This document shows, piece by piece, positions 1 to 5,867 of a DNA stretch of 12,234 nucleotides. The position numbers and the translations under genes are program-made. Origin of the DNA: DATGLE01 sp035294325 (GTDB taxonomy: Bacteria > Chloroflexota > Ktedonobacteria > Ktedonobacterales > Ktedonobacteraceae); the NCBI GenBank assembly GCA_035294325.1, contig DATGLE010000083.1, positions 1 to 12,234 on the forward strand, read 5' to 3'. The notes beneath the pieces were generated by a model that did not search any database, was not told the DNA's origin, and was given only the letters and a program-made list of their open reading frames with translations. The first letter of the stretch is position 1; every line of letters begins with the position of its first letter.

Positions 1-1411
1 GCTTATAGAAAAACGGGCGCAGAACGAGGAAGACAATGATGCTCACCACCGCTCCGAGCATATAGCCCAGGCTCGTGCTCGCGAAGATGCCTTGCGCCAG
101 CGGGCCGGTGAAGAAGGCTGACTTTGTGAAAAGCAGGCCGACAACGACGCCGATGATCCAGGCGGCGCAGGCGGGGATATTGAAGCCGCCGCTATAGTAG
201 TAGGCGCTGTCAGGCCCGAGGTTGGTCAGGCTTCTCGTATCGTAGCGACGCCGCCAGATCATATCGACCAGGAAGATCGCGGCCCAGACCGTCAGGCCGT
301 CGGCCAGCACGAGCAGGAAGCTGGTCAGCGCGCCCTGGAAGTCCTGACGGACCAGCAGCACATAGATCGAGCCGATGACCATGATTACGCCATCGATCAG
401 CACGGCATAGTGGCGTTTGAGGCGGACGCCCATGGCGAGCAGGTTCAGCCCCGATGAATAGATATCGAGGGCAGCTCCGGCCAGCAGGCCGCCGATGGCG
501 GTGAACAGGTAAGGGACGGCCAGCCACGCCGGCAGGACCTCGCGAATCGGCGCCAGGGGATCGGAGGCCGTCAGCACATTCGACTTGAATGAGGCCAGCA
601 GCACGCCGACGATCATCAGGATATAGAGGGGCAGCGTCGCGCCGAAGACGGTCCAGAAGGTGATGGCCCGCCCGGAACTGCGATGCGGCAGGTAGCGCGC
701 ATAATCGGCGCCGGCATTAAGCCAGCCAATACCGGTTCCGGCCATAATAATGACAAAAGCCGTGATGACGCCGGTATCCCAGGGACCCGGCGGCTGGCTC
801 AGGAGCTTGCCCCAGTTGGTCTGGGGAATGATAAAGGCTATGATGACGACGGTCAGTATACCGAAGACCCAGGTTGCGGCTCGCTGCACCCAGACCAGCG
901 TCGCGTGCCCCCAGTAGCCGCAGGCTACGACCAGCGCCGCGAGGATCAGGATGCCGATAACGGTCCAGACGGGGCCGGGCGTCACGCCCAGCACTTGCAA
1001 AAGCTCCAGAAAAGCGTCGGCGGAGGTAATCACCAGGATGGTTTCCCACCCCACCAGGCTAATCCAGCTTACCAGCGTCGGGCCAAAGTTGCCGCGCGTG
1101 CCGAAAACCGCCCGCGAAAGAGTGAGCATCGGCGCGCCTCCCCAGACGCCCGGAATGCTCAACAGGCCGACGAAGAGGAAGGAAACGGCGGTAGCGACCA
1201 GGCCCACAACCAGGCTTTGCCACAGATTCAGGCCGCTGCCAGTCAGATAGCCCGCGCCATAGACGACGCCCAGGATAGCGACGTTGCTGGCGAACCAGAT
1301 CCAGAACAGTTCGGATGGCCGCCCGTGCCGCTGCTCCTGATCAATCGGGTTGATACCGTTCAATTCGATTGACCAGACGCGATCACTCTCGGGCTGAGTG
1401 GTGCTGCTCAT
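1..1411 (-). CDS. NCS1-family nucleobase/cytosine-type permease (3' end cut by window edge)
   Basis: An open frame of 470 codons runs from ATG at 1411 to the left edge with no stop, so only the last residues should be missing; NCS1 permeases are usually about 450-500 aa. The N-terminus has NGINPI (18-23) followed by RHGRPSELFWIWF (28-40), a typical opening of purine-cytosine permease relatives. GWLNAGADYARYLP (229-242) and DIYSSGLNLLA (316-326) are further family landmarks. The rest is a series of hydrophobic helices consistent with about 12 membrane spans. The family imports cytosine, purines, uracil, allantoin, hydantoins or thiamine with Na+ or H+. The exact substrate cannot be read here. 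AGGAG lies 8 nt before the ATG. The gene diverges from a PfkB-type kinase, which suggests uptake coupled to phosphorylation (inference). Confidence 0.93.
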   Translation of the reverse strand, partial: MSSTTQPESDRVWSIELNGINPIDQEQRHGRPSELFWIWFASNVAILGVVYGAGYLTGSGLNLWQSLVVGLVATAVSFLFVGLLSIPGVWGGAPMLTLSRAVFGTRGNFGPTLVSWISLVGWETILVITSADAFLELLQVLGVTPGPVWTVIGILILAALVVACGYWGHATLVWVQRAATWVFGILTVVIIAFIIPQTNWGKLLSQPPGPWDTGVITAFVIIMAGTGIGWLNAGADYARYLPHRSSGRAITFWTVFGATLPLYILMIVGVLLASFKSNVLTASDPLAPIREVLPAWLAVPYLFTAIGGLLAGAALDIYSSGLNLLAMGVRLKRHYAVLIDGVIMVIGSIYVLLVRQDFQGALTSFLLVLADGLTVWAAIFLVDMIWRRRYDTRSLTNLGPDSAYYYSGGFNIPACAAWIIGVVVGLLFTKSAFFTGPLAQGIFASTSLGYMLGAVVSIIVFLVLRPFFYK

Positions 1412-1453
1412 AGCTCGTGCTCCTGTCTCGAAAAATAAACATCGATAAGTTTG

Positions 1454-1482
1454 ATGATAAAGGAGTAACATATCCGTGTCAA
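1454..1482 (-). promoter_or_regulatory. Sigma70-type promoter for the NCS1 permease gene
   Basis: Read on the minus strand, TTGACA (1482-1477) is a perfect -35 box. It is followed by exactly 17 nt and then TATCAT (1459-1454), a 5/6 match to the -10 consensus. Transcription would start near 1447, giving a 5' leader of about 36 nt with the AGGAG ribosome site in it. This is the best promoter match in the window. Confidence 0.75.
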
Positions 1483-1491
1483 TCAGTAACA
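1464..1491 (-). repeat. Direct heptamer repeat with 21-bp period over the permease promoter; candidate operator
   Basis: On the minus strand TGTTACT occurs twice, at 1491-1485 and 1470-1464, with starts 21 bp apart, that is two helical turns. The pair brackets the -35 box, so a protein bound to both copies on one face of the helix would sit directly on the promoter. Two exact heptamers could arise by chance. The operator role is inference. Confidence 0.4.
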
Positions 1492-1574
1492 AATCTCCGG
1501 CAGAGATTATTCCTCATCGCGCGGCTGCGCACGAAAAGGACCGCCGCTCTTGAATGTAAAAAATCATTATCGGG

Positions 1575-1603
1575 TTGCGCTCGCGGCATTTCGACGTTAC
1601 AAT
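1575..1603 (+). promoter_or_regulatory. Candidate promoter for the PfkB-type kinase, giving a nearly leaderless mRNA
   Basis: TTGCGC (1575-1580), 17 nt, then TACAAT (1598-1603), a 5/6 match to the -10 consensus. The start of transcription would fall near 1610, only a few bases before the ATG at 1614. No Shine-Dalgarno sequence is visible upstream of any candidate start, which fits a leaderless or very short leader. Confidence 0.5.
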
Positions 1604-1613
1604 GAACTACACA

Positions 1614-2570
1614 ATGAGCGAACACATAAACGCGCTGCGCATCCAGCCGCGCCGCCTCGTACTGGTTGGCAGCGTACTGGTGGACATTCTGCTTTACGTT
1701 GACCGGATGCCGGAACGCGGCGGCGATGCCATCGCGCGGCAGGCCATCCTGACCACCGGCGGCGGCTTCAATGTCCTGGTGGGAGCGGCGCGGCTGGGAT
1801 TGCCGACTGCCTGCGCCGGGCGCGTAGGCGATGGTCCGATGGGAAGTCGCGTGATGGCGGATCTCGATGCGGCCGGAATCCCTCTCGTTTTGCCGCGCGT
1901 GACTGGAGAGGATACCGGCTTTGACGTGGGGCTGGTCGAGTCGGATGCCGAGCGCACCTTTGTCACGGCGCCGGGGGCCGAGTCGCGCCTGAGCCTGGCC
2001 GATCTGAACACCATTCCCTTGCAAGCGGGCGATGCGGTCTACGTTTCGGGCTATGACCTGTGCTATCCCGTTTCGGGCGCGGCGCTCGGGGAATGGCTTC
2101 CCGCGCTCCCCTCAAGCTATCTACTGGTCATCGATCCGGGGCCGCTGGTCAGCCAGATTCCACTGGAGCGGATCGTGCCTGTGCTGGCCCGCTGCGACAT
2201 TCTGAGCCTCAACGCACGCGAAACCAGCATTCTCAGTGGTATCTCTGATATCGTTGAGGGCGCGCAGTTGTTGGCGTCGCGAATCGCGCCCGGCGGCTGC
2301 GTTGTAGCGCGCGCCGGGGCGCAGGGCTGCTGGCTGGTTGGCGCCGGGCAGGAAGCGCTGCATGTCCCGGCGCGCGCCGTGCAGGCTATCGATTCAACCG
2401 GGGCCGGCGATGCTCATGTAGCCGCCCTGCTGGCGCGTCTGGCGCTCGGCGACAGCCTGGCCGCAGCGGCGCGGGCGGCCAACATCGCCGCCTCCGTCGT
2501 CGTTGAGCGCGCGGGGCCGGCGACCAGTCCAACGGCGCGAGAACTGGCTGCGCTGCTCGATGAGGATTAG
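1614..2570 (+). CDS. PfkB-family (ribokinase-like) sugar/nucleoside kinase, YegV-like
   Basis: A 318-aa protein of the ribokinase fold that transfers phosphate from ATP to a sugar or nucleoside hydroxyl. From the ATG at 1614, an N-terminal GGGFN block (49-53) is followed by AARLG (58-62). NxxE (N200-E203) is the Mg/phosphate motif. STGAGDAH (261-268) carries the catalytic base D266 and the anion hole. ERTF (113-116), SGYDL (145-149), SLNARE (198-203) and GAGDAH resemble E. coli YegV as I recall it, more than ribokinase itself. Substrate is unknown. In E. coli yegV lies beside a putative nucleoside transporter gene, and here the divergent neighbour is a nucleobase-type permease, so a nucleoside substrate is a reasonable guess. 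The frame stays open upstream to a TTG at 1575 and an ATG at 1602, but these overlap the predicted promoter. The 3' end overlaps the convergent YceI gene by 4 bp. Confidence 0.9.
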   Translation: MSEHINALRIQPRRLVLVGSVLVDILLYVDRMPERGGDAIARQAILTTGGGFNVLVGAARLGLPTACAGRVGDGPMGSRVMADLDAAGIPLVLPRVTGEDTGFDVGLVESDAERTFVTAPGAESRLSLADLNTIPLQAGDAVYVSGYDLCYPVSGAALGEWLPALPSSYLLVIDPGPLVSQIPLERIVPVLARCDILSLNARETSILSGISDIVEGAQLLASRIAPGGCVVARAGAQGCWLVGAGQEALHVPARAVQAIDSTGAGDAHVAALLARLALGDSLAAAARAANIAASVVVERAGPATSPTARELAALLDED

Positions 2571-3268
2571 GACTCTTTCGCTGTGAAGGTGATGGTGACG
2601 ACGACCTTGTTCTGTGAGATGGCGATGTTGGCAAGGTTGGGCGGCTGGATGCCGTAATCGGTCATGTAGATAGTACTGGTCGCCGTGCCGGTGATTGTGC
2701 TGCCTGCGACCTTTCCCTGTACGTCGAAGACCGCTTTGTTGGTTTTGCCGTGCATGGTCATGTTACCGATAAGCTGGAAGTGAACGTTCTGCCCGTCGCT
2801 GTAGCTTGCCGGAAGACCCTGCGTCCCCGTCGAGACGAACGTCGCGTAGGGATAGCTATCGGTTTGCAGAGAGTTGCGCTGCACATAGCGATCACGCATC
2901 GGCGAATCGCTTTGCAGGGTGCGCAGATCGACGGTGATATTCATTGCGGTAACGAGCGGCTTCGGGCTGGTACTGATGCGGAAGCTGCCCTGCACCGAGT
3001 GCGTCGAGCCAACGGCATCGTTGTTCGGCTTGTTCTGGAGAATCAGATTTTCATAGACGCTATAGGATGCGGTGGTCTGCGCCGGTACGATCTGGAATGT
3101 GCGCAGCCCGCTCGCCGAATCCGAGGGTGTCGCCGTGGCCGTTACAGGCCCCGCAGCCTGGTGCGGCGGGTTGACTGTGCTGGCAAAATTCGATATATAC
3201 GTAAGGCCGGCGATGACGATGATAATAACCAGGACAACGCCGCCCAGCCAGAAGTAGCGTTTCTGCAT
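2567..3268 (-). CDS. Membrane-anchored YceI-domain (lipocalin-like) protein
   Basis: A 233-aa protein with a short basic start, one membrane helix at about residues 7-25, then a linker rich in Thr, Pro, Ser and Ala to about residue 55, and a YceI-like domain to the end. Domain signs include the opening YSVYENLILQ, GSFRIS, the segment ending MRDRYVQ with a paired strand-rich pattern, and the late MTMHGKTN block matching the family's LTLHGVTK motif. YceI proteins form a beta-barrel that binds long lipids such as polyisoprenoids. Known members are periplasmic or secreted, and this one appears tethered to the outer face of the cytoplasmic membrane. AAGGGAGAG precedes the ATG by a few bases. Its upstream region carries hairpin cassette A. 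It overlaps the PfkB gene tail to tail by 4 bp. Ligand is unknown. Confidence 0.9.
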   Translation of the reverse strand: MQKRYFWLGGVVLVIIIVIAGLTYISNFASTVNPPHQAAGPVTATATPSDSASGLRTFQIVPAQTTASYSVYENLILQNKPNNDAVGSTHSVQGSFRISTSPKPLVTAMNITVDLRTLQSDSPMRDRYVQRNSLQTDSYPYATFVSTGTQGLPASYSDGQNVHFQLIGNMTMHGKTNKAVFDVQGKVAGSTITGTATSTIYMTDYGIQPPNLANIAISQNKVVVTITFTAKES

Positions 3269-3293
3269 ATCTCTCCCTTTTAACTAAAAGTGA

Positions 3294-3426
3294 ATCTAAT
3301 TGCCGCCACCATCGCATGCTCGCGCCTGCGGCGCTCGCTGGAGATATTGTATTGGATGTCCGGGCGCGAAGCGCCCGGACATCCAATACAATATCTCCTC
3401 GCGCGGCGAAGCCGCGCGAATGCCCG
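3294..3426 (-). repeat. Hairpin cassette A, upstream of the YceI gene
   Basis: Read toward the YceI gene it has three parts. First comes a GC-rich module (3426-3401) identical over 26 nt to 3593-3618 of cassette B. It includes a short hairpin with 9-bp arms (3399-3407 and 3411-3419) and a 3-nt loop. Second is a perfect palindrome with 28-bp arms (3340-3367 and 3371-3398) around the loop GAA. Third is a segment (3339-3294) related to 3683-3728 of cassette B: 19 of 26 positions match over its first 26 nt, and it ends in the shared GGCAATYAGAT. The cassette stops about 25 bp before the YceI start codon. All parts keep the order and spacing seen in cassette B, mirror-reversed. Confidence 0.9.
3340..3398. 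repeat. Perfect 59-bp palindrome (28-bp arms, GAA loop)
   Basis: Bases 3340-3367 are the exact reverse complement of 3371-3398, leaving GAA at 3368-3370. The tip reads GGGCGC-GAA-GCGCCC and contains GCGAAGC, known from DNA biophysics as an unusually stable mini-hairpin. The first mismatch is T/T at 3339 and 3399. Such a structure could form as a cruciform, in single-stranded DNA during replication, or in RNA. No T-run follows on either strand, so it is not a standard intrinsic terminator. Confidence 0.97.
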
Positions 3427-3447
3427 ACAAAGCCAATAATTGAGCCG

Positions 3448-3476
3448 GTCATAGCCTAACATCTTTTCATTGGAAA
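3448..3476 (-). promoter_or_regulatory. Candidate promoter toward the YceI gene
   Basis: On the minus strand TTTCCA (3476-3471) is followed by 17 nt and TATGAC (3453-3448). Both boxes are imperfect, but the -35 hexamer, its two following bases and the spacer length are the same as in the plus-strand candidate at 3516-3544. If used, cassette A would lie wholly in the 5' leader of the YceI mRNA. Confidence 0.35.
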
Positions 3477-3515
3477 TTAATGAGAAATATATGAGAGAAA
3501 ATTCATTCTAATGTC

Positions 3516-3544
3516 TTTCCAATCTTTCTAGCGTAGAGTATAGT
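3516..3544 (+). promoter_or_regulatory. Candidate promoter for the two-component operon
   Basis: TTTCCA (3516-3521), 17 nt, then TATAGT (3539-3544), within the AT-rich core between the two hairpin cassettes. Transcription would begin near 3551, giving a leader of about 200 nt that contains all of cassette B before the response-regulator start codon at 3754. Confidence 0.45.
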
Positions 3545-3592
3545 CAATGGAATTTAGAGAGTGCTGATTCTCAGCCTCTTCGCCTTTCCGGC

Positions 3593-3728
3593 CGGGCATT
3601 CGCGCGGCTTCGCCGCGCAAGGGATGGATATGGTGGTGTGGCAGAGGCGCGAAGCGCCTCTGCCACACCACCATATCCATCCAGCAAGCTCGGGAGGCGA
3701 GAGCAAGTGCTGGTACTGGCAATCAGAT
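3593..3728 (+). repeat. Hairpin cassette B, upstream of the response-regulator gene
   Basis: Mirror partner of cassette A. Read toward the response regulator, the 26-nt GC-rich module (3593-3618) contains the short hairpin CGCGCGGC-TTC-GCCGCGCG without its last pair. Next is a perfect palindrome with 29-bp arms (3622-3650 and 3654-3682). Then comes a third segment (3683-3728) related to cassette A, with its own pairing: CCAGCA (3681-3686) with TGCTGG (3708-3713), and inside it CTCG (3689-3692) with CGAG (3698-3701). The cassette ends 25 bp before the ATG. The ribosome site GGGGGAAG follows it. Confidence 0.9.
3622..3682. repeat. Perfect 61-bp palindrome (29-bp arms, GAA loop)
   Basis: Bases 3622-3650 are the exact reverse complement of 3654-3682, leaving GAA at 3651-3653. 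The tip AGGCGC-GAA-GCGCCT again contains GCGAAGC. Apart from the tip and the terminal GGA/TCC, the stem has no evident likeness to the palindrome at 3340-3398, although both are perfectly paired. The first mismatch is G/A at 3621 and 3683. No T-run follows. Confidence 0.97.
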
Positions 3729-3753
3729 ACTCTTAACCAGGGGGAAGCGAAGC

Positions 3754-4455
3754 ATGCATATTCTTGTAGTGGAGGACGAGCAACGCCTGGCCTATTTGCT
3801 GCGCCGCGTCTTGCTGGAAGAGCGGCACGCGGTTGACCTGGCCCATGATGGGCGGACCGGCCTTGATCTTGCCCTGAGCGGCACTTACGATGTAGTCATA
3901 CTTGACCTGATGCTGCCCGACATCGATGGGTTGGAGATCTGCCGCCAGATGCGCGCCGAACAGGTGATGTCGCCGGTGCTGATGCTCACCGCGCGCGGCG
4001 CCATCGAGGACCGTGTAACGGGCCTGAATGTGGGTGCCGACGATTATCTGACTAAACCCTTCGCGATGGAGGAACTGCTGGCGCGCATCAACGCGCTGCT
4101 GCGCCGCCGTGATCGGCGCTTCGATGAGGGGCAGCAGTTGACGGTTGCCGACCTGACGCTCGATCTGCTGCGGCACGAGGCGCGGCGGGGCGAGCGCGTC
4201 ATCGAGTTAACGGCGAAAGAATTCGCGCTGCTCGAATACCTGATGCGCCACCCCGGTCAGGCGCTCACGCGCACGCAGATCATCGATGCCGTCTGGCGCT
4301 ATGACATGGAAGCGCTATCCAATGTCGTAGATATCTACATACATTACCTGCGCGACAAAATCGATCAAGGCTCCGGACATCCGCTCATCAAGACGGTGCG
4401 CGGTATAGGCTACAAGATCGACGCCGGAAGCGGCAGTAAAGGGGCCGCACGATGA
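3754..4455 (+). CDS. OmpR/PhoB-family response regulator
   Basis: A 233-aa DNA-binding response regulator of normal family length. The receiver domain (about 1-115) has the acidic pair D8/E9, phospho-acceptor D51 in VVILDLMLPD, T79 in LMLTARG and K101 in the LTKPF motif. The C-terminal winged helix (about 130-226) shows the conserved ELTAKEFALLEYL start, a recognition-helix region around SNVVDIYIHYLRDKID and the closing VRGIGYKI hairpin. It should be phosphorylated by the histidine kinase encoded next, with which it overlaps by ATGA. GGGGGAAG sits 6 nt before the ATG. The long leader with cassette B is unusual for such a gene. It may also control the divergent YceI gene (inference); its targets are unknown. 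Confidence 0.97.
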   Translation: MHILVVEDEQRLAYLLRRVLLEERHAVDLAHDGRTGLDLALSGTYDVVILDLMLPDIDGLEICRQMRAEQVMSPVLMLTARGAIEDRVTGLNVGADDYLTKPFAMEELLARINALLRRRDRRFDEGQQLTVADLTLDLLRHEARRGERVIELTAKEFALLEYLMRHPGQALTRTQIIDAVWRYDMEALSNVVDIYIHYLRDKIDQGSGHPLIKTVRGIGYKIDAGSGSKGAAR

Positions 4456-5867
4456 ACGCGGGCCAGGCTATCCTGACACGACTGCATCACGGAAGCAGGC
4501 GACGCACACCCGAGGCCGGGGCGGCGCTCTTTCAAGATCTGCGTATCCGCCTGACACTCTGGTATTGCGGCGTATTAAGCGTTGCGCTGGTGCTCTTCGG
4601 GGTGGCTCTTTACCTGGGGACGCAATACTTCCTGCTCTCTCCCATCGAGCACCAGGTAGCTCAGAATGCGCAGATGCATGCGCATCTGTGGCTCTCGGAC
4701 CATCTCGATGATGCCTGTCCCTTATCCCAGCACCCGGAACAGTTTGGTCCCTCCACTCCTGGCTTCCAGATGCCCGAGATGCTTGCATGCTTCGACCAGC
4801 ATGGCGTCTTGCTGCCGGGCGAACATACTATCGGGCTGCCGCCTGCTTTTCTGAGCAATCTCGCCCCCGTGCAAGCGGCTTTACAGACGGGCCAGCCTGC
4901 TACGGATACTGTCGACGGAGGGGAACATGTCGGGCCAATCTATCGCTATGCCCTGGCGGTCCCTAATGCCGACGGGAGCGGCTATAGCGGCGTCGTGCTC
5001 ATTGGCGAATCTATCGGGGCGCAGGAATCCGCGCTCTCAGCGCTGCTTGCCCTCCTGCTGGTACTGGGGGGTATGGCGCTGCTTGGCGCCAGCGTGGGCG
5101 GGCTATTCCTGGCAAATCGCGCGCTGGCGCCGGCGCGGCTGGCCTGGAGCAATCAGCAGCGCTTCATCGCCGACGCATCGCACGAATTGCGTACTCCCCT
5201 GACGCTGCTGCGGGCCGATGCCGAGGTGCTGCTGCGCAGTCGCGAGCGCCTGCCTTCTGAGGATGCAGCACTGCTTGAGGATATCGTGACCGAAGCGAAC
5301 CATATGGGCCATCTCGCCAGCAACCTGCTCGCGCTCGCTCGCCTGGATGCTGGCGCGGTGCATCGCGAGCATGAAGTGGTCAGCCTCGGCGCGCTGGCCC
5401 GGCGGACGGTGCGGCGCGTCGCGGCCCTCGCCGAACAGCGCGGCGTCACGGTTCAACTGGAGGAGGTTAGCAACGATGTGTATGTGATCGGGGATAGCGT
5501 ACTGCTGGAGCAGGCGGCGCTGGCACTGCTCGACAATGCCATCAAGTATAACCGCAGCGGCGGCCAGGTCAAAGTGCGTGTGGAGAAACGCAATGGAGCG
5601 GCGCTGCTGGAGATCAACGATACCGGCATCGGTATCCCCGCCGAGCATCTGCCACATCTGGGCGAGCGCTTCTATCGTGTCGACAAGGCGCGCTCACGCA
5701 GGGCGGGAGGAACGGGCCTCGGCCTCTCTATTGCTCGTGGCATCGCCGCAACTCATGGGGGAGAACTGCGCATGACGAGTGTGCCCGAGCAAGGAACGAC
5801 GGTCACGCTCATGCTGCCCCTGGCAAGCGTGGCTGCGCGAGACGCGGGAAGATCCCTACAAAGCTAA
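4452..5867 (+). CDS. Sensor histidine kinase (HisKA/HATPase_c), no HAMP domain
   Basis: A 471-aa membrane sensor kinase. One membrane helix at about 35-58, an extracytoplasmic domain of about 130 residues with two cysteines (C89, C113), and a second helix at about 196-222. The H-box FIADASHELRTPL follows almost at once with phospho-acceptor H244, so there is no room for the usual HAMP linker of about 50 residues. The ATPase part has the N-box LLDNAIKYN (N362), the G1 box DTGIGI (390-395), the F-box ERFYRVDKAR (405-414) and the G2 box GGTGLGLS (419-426). It autophosphorylates and passes phosphate to D51 of the co-transcribed regulator, with a 4-bp ATGA overlap suggesting translational coupling. 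The sensed signal is unknown; the two sensor cysteines could form a disulfide. The 3' end overlaps the convergent CoiA-like gene by 12 bp. Confidence 0.97.
   Translation: MNAGQAILTRLHHGSRRRTPEAGAALFQDLRIRLTLWYCGVLSVALVLFGVALYLGTQYFLLSPIEHQVAQNAQMHAHLWLSDHLDDACPLSQHPEQFGPSTPGFQMPEMLACFDQHGVLLPGEHTIGLPPAFLSNLAPVQAALQTGQPATDTVDGGEHVGPIYRYALAVPNADGSGYSGVVLIGESIGAQESALSALLALLLVLGGMALLGASVGGLFLANRALAPARLAWSNQQRFIADASHELRTPLTLLRADAEVLLRSRERLPSEDAALLEDIVTEANHMGHLASNLLALARLDAGAVHREHEVVSLGALARRTVRRVAALAEQRGVTVQLEEVSNDVYVIGDSVLLEQAALALLDNAIKYNRSGGQVKVRVEKRNGAALLEINDTGIGIPAEHLPHLGERFYRVDKARSRRAGGTGLGLSIARGIAATHGGELRMTSVPEQGTTVTLMLPLASVAARDAGRSLQS

Noticed and set aside
683..1372. Long plus-strand open frames opposite the permease, including one of 229 codons
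   Set aside because: Their translations are low in hydrophobic order and rich in Gln, Arg and Asp with no known motif. The minus-strand frame over the same bases gives a coherent NCS1 permease.
3340..3682. Long palindromes as intrinsic transcription terminators
   Set aside because: No T-tract follows either palindrome on either strand, and both lie upstream of start codons, not downstream of stop codons.
3269..3753. A transposase or REP-associated transposase gene that could mobilise the hairpin cassettes
   Set aside because: No open frame in or near the region encodes anything resembling a transposase; mobility, if any, would depend on a gene elsewhere.
3528..3836. Open frames crossing the hairpin cassette B on both strands
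   Set aside because: They owe their length to the palindrome, which encodes similar peptides on both strands, and one runs into the response-regulator gene in the wrong frame. No ribosome site or family resemblance.
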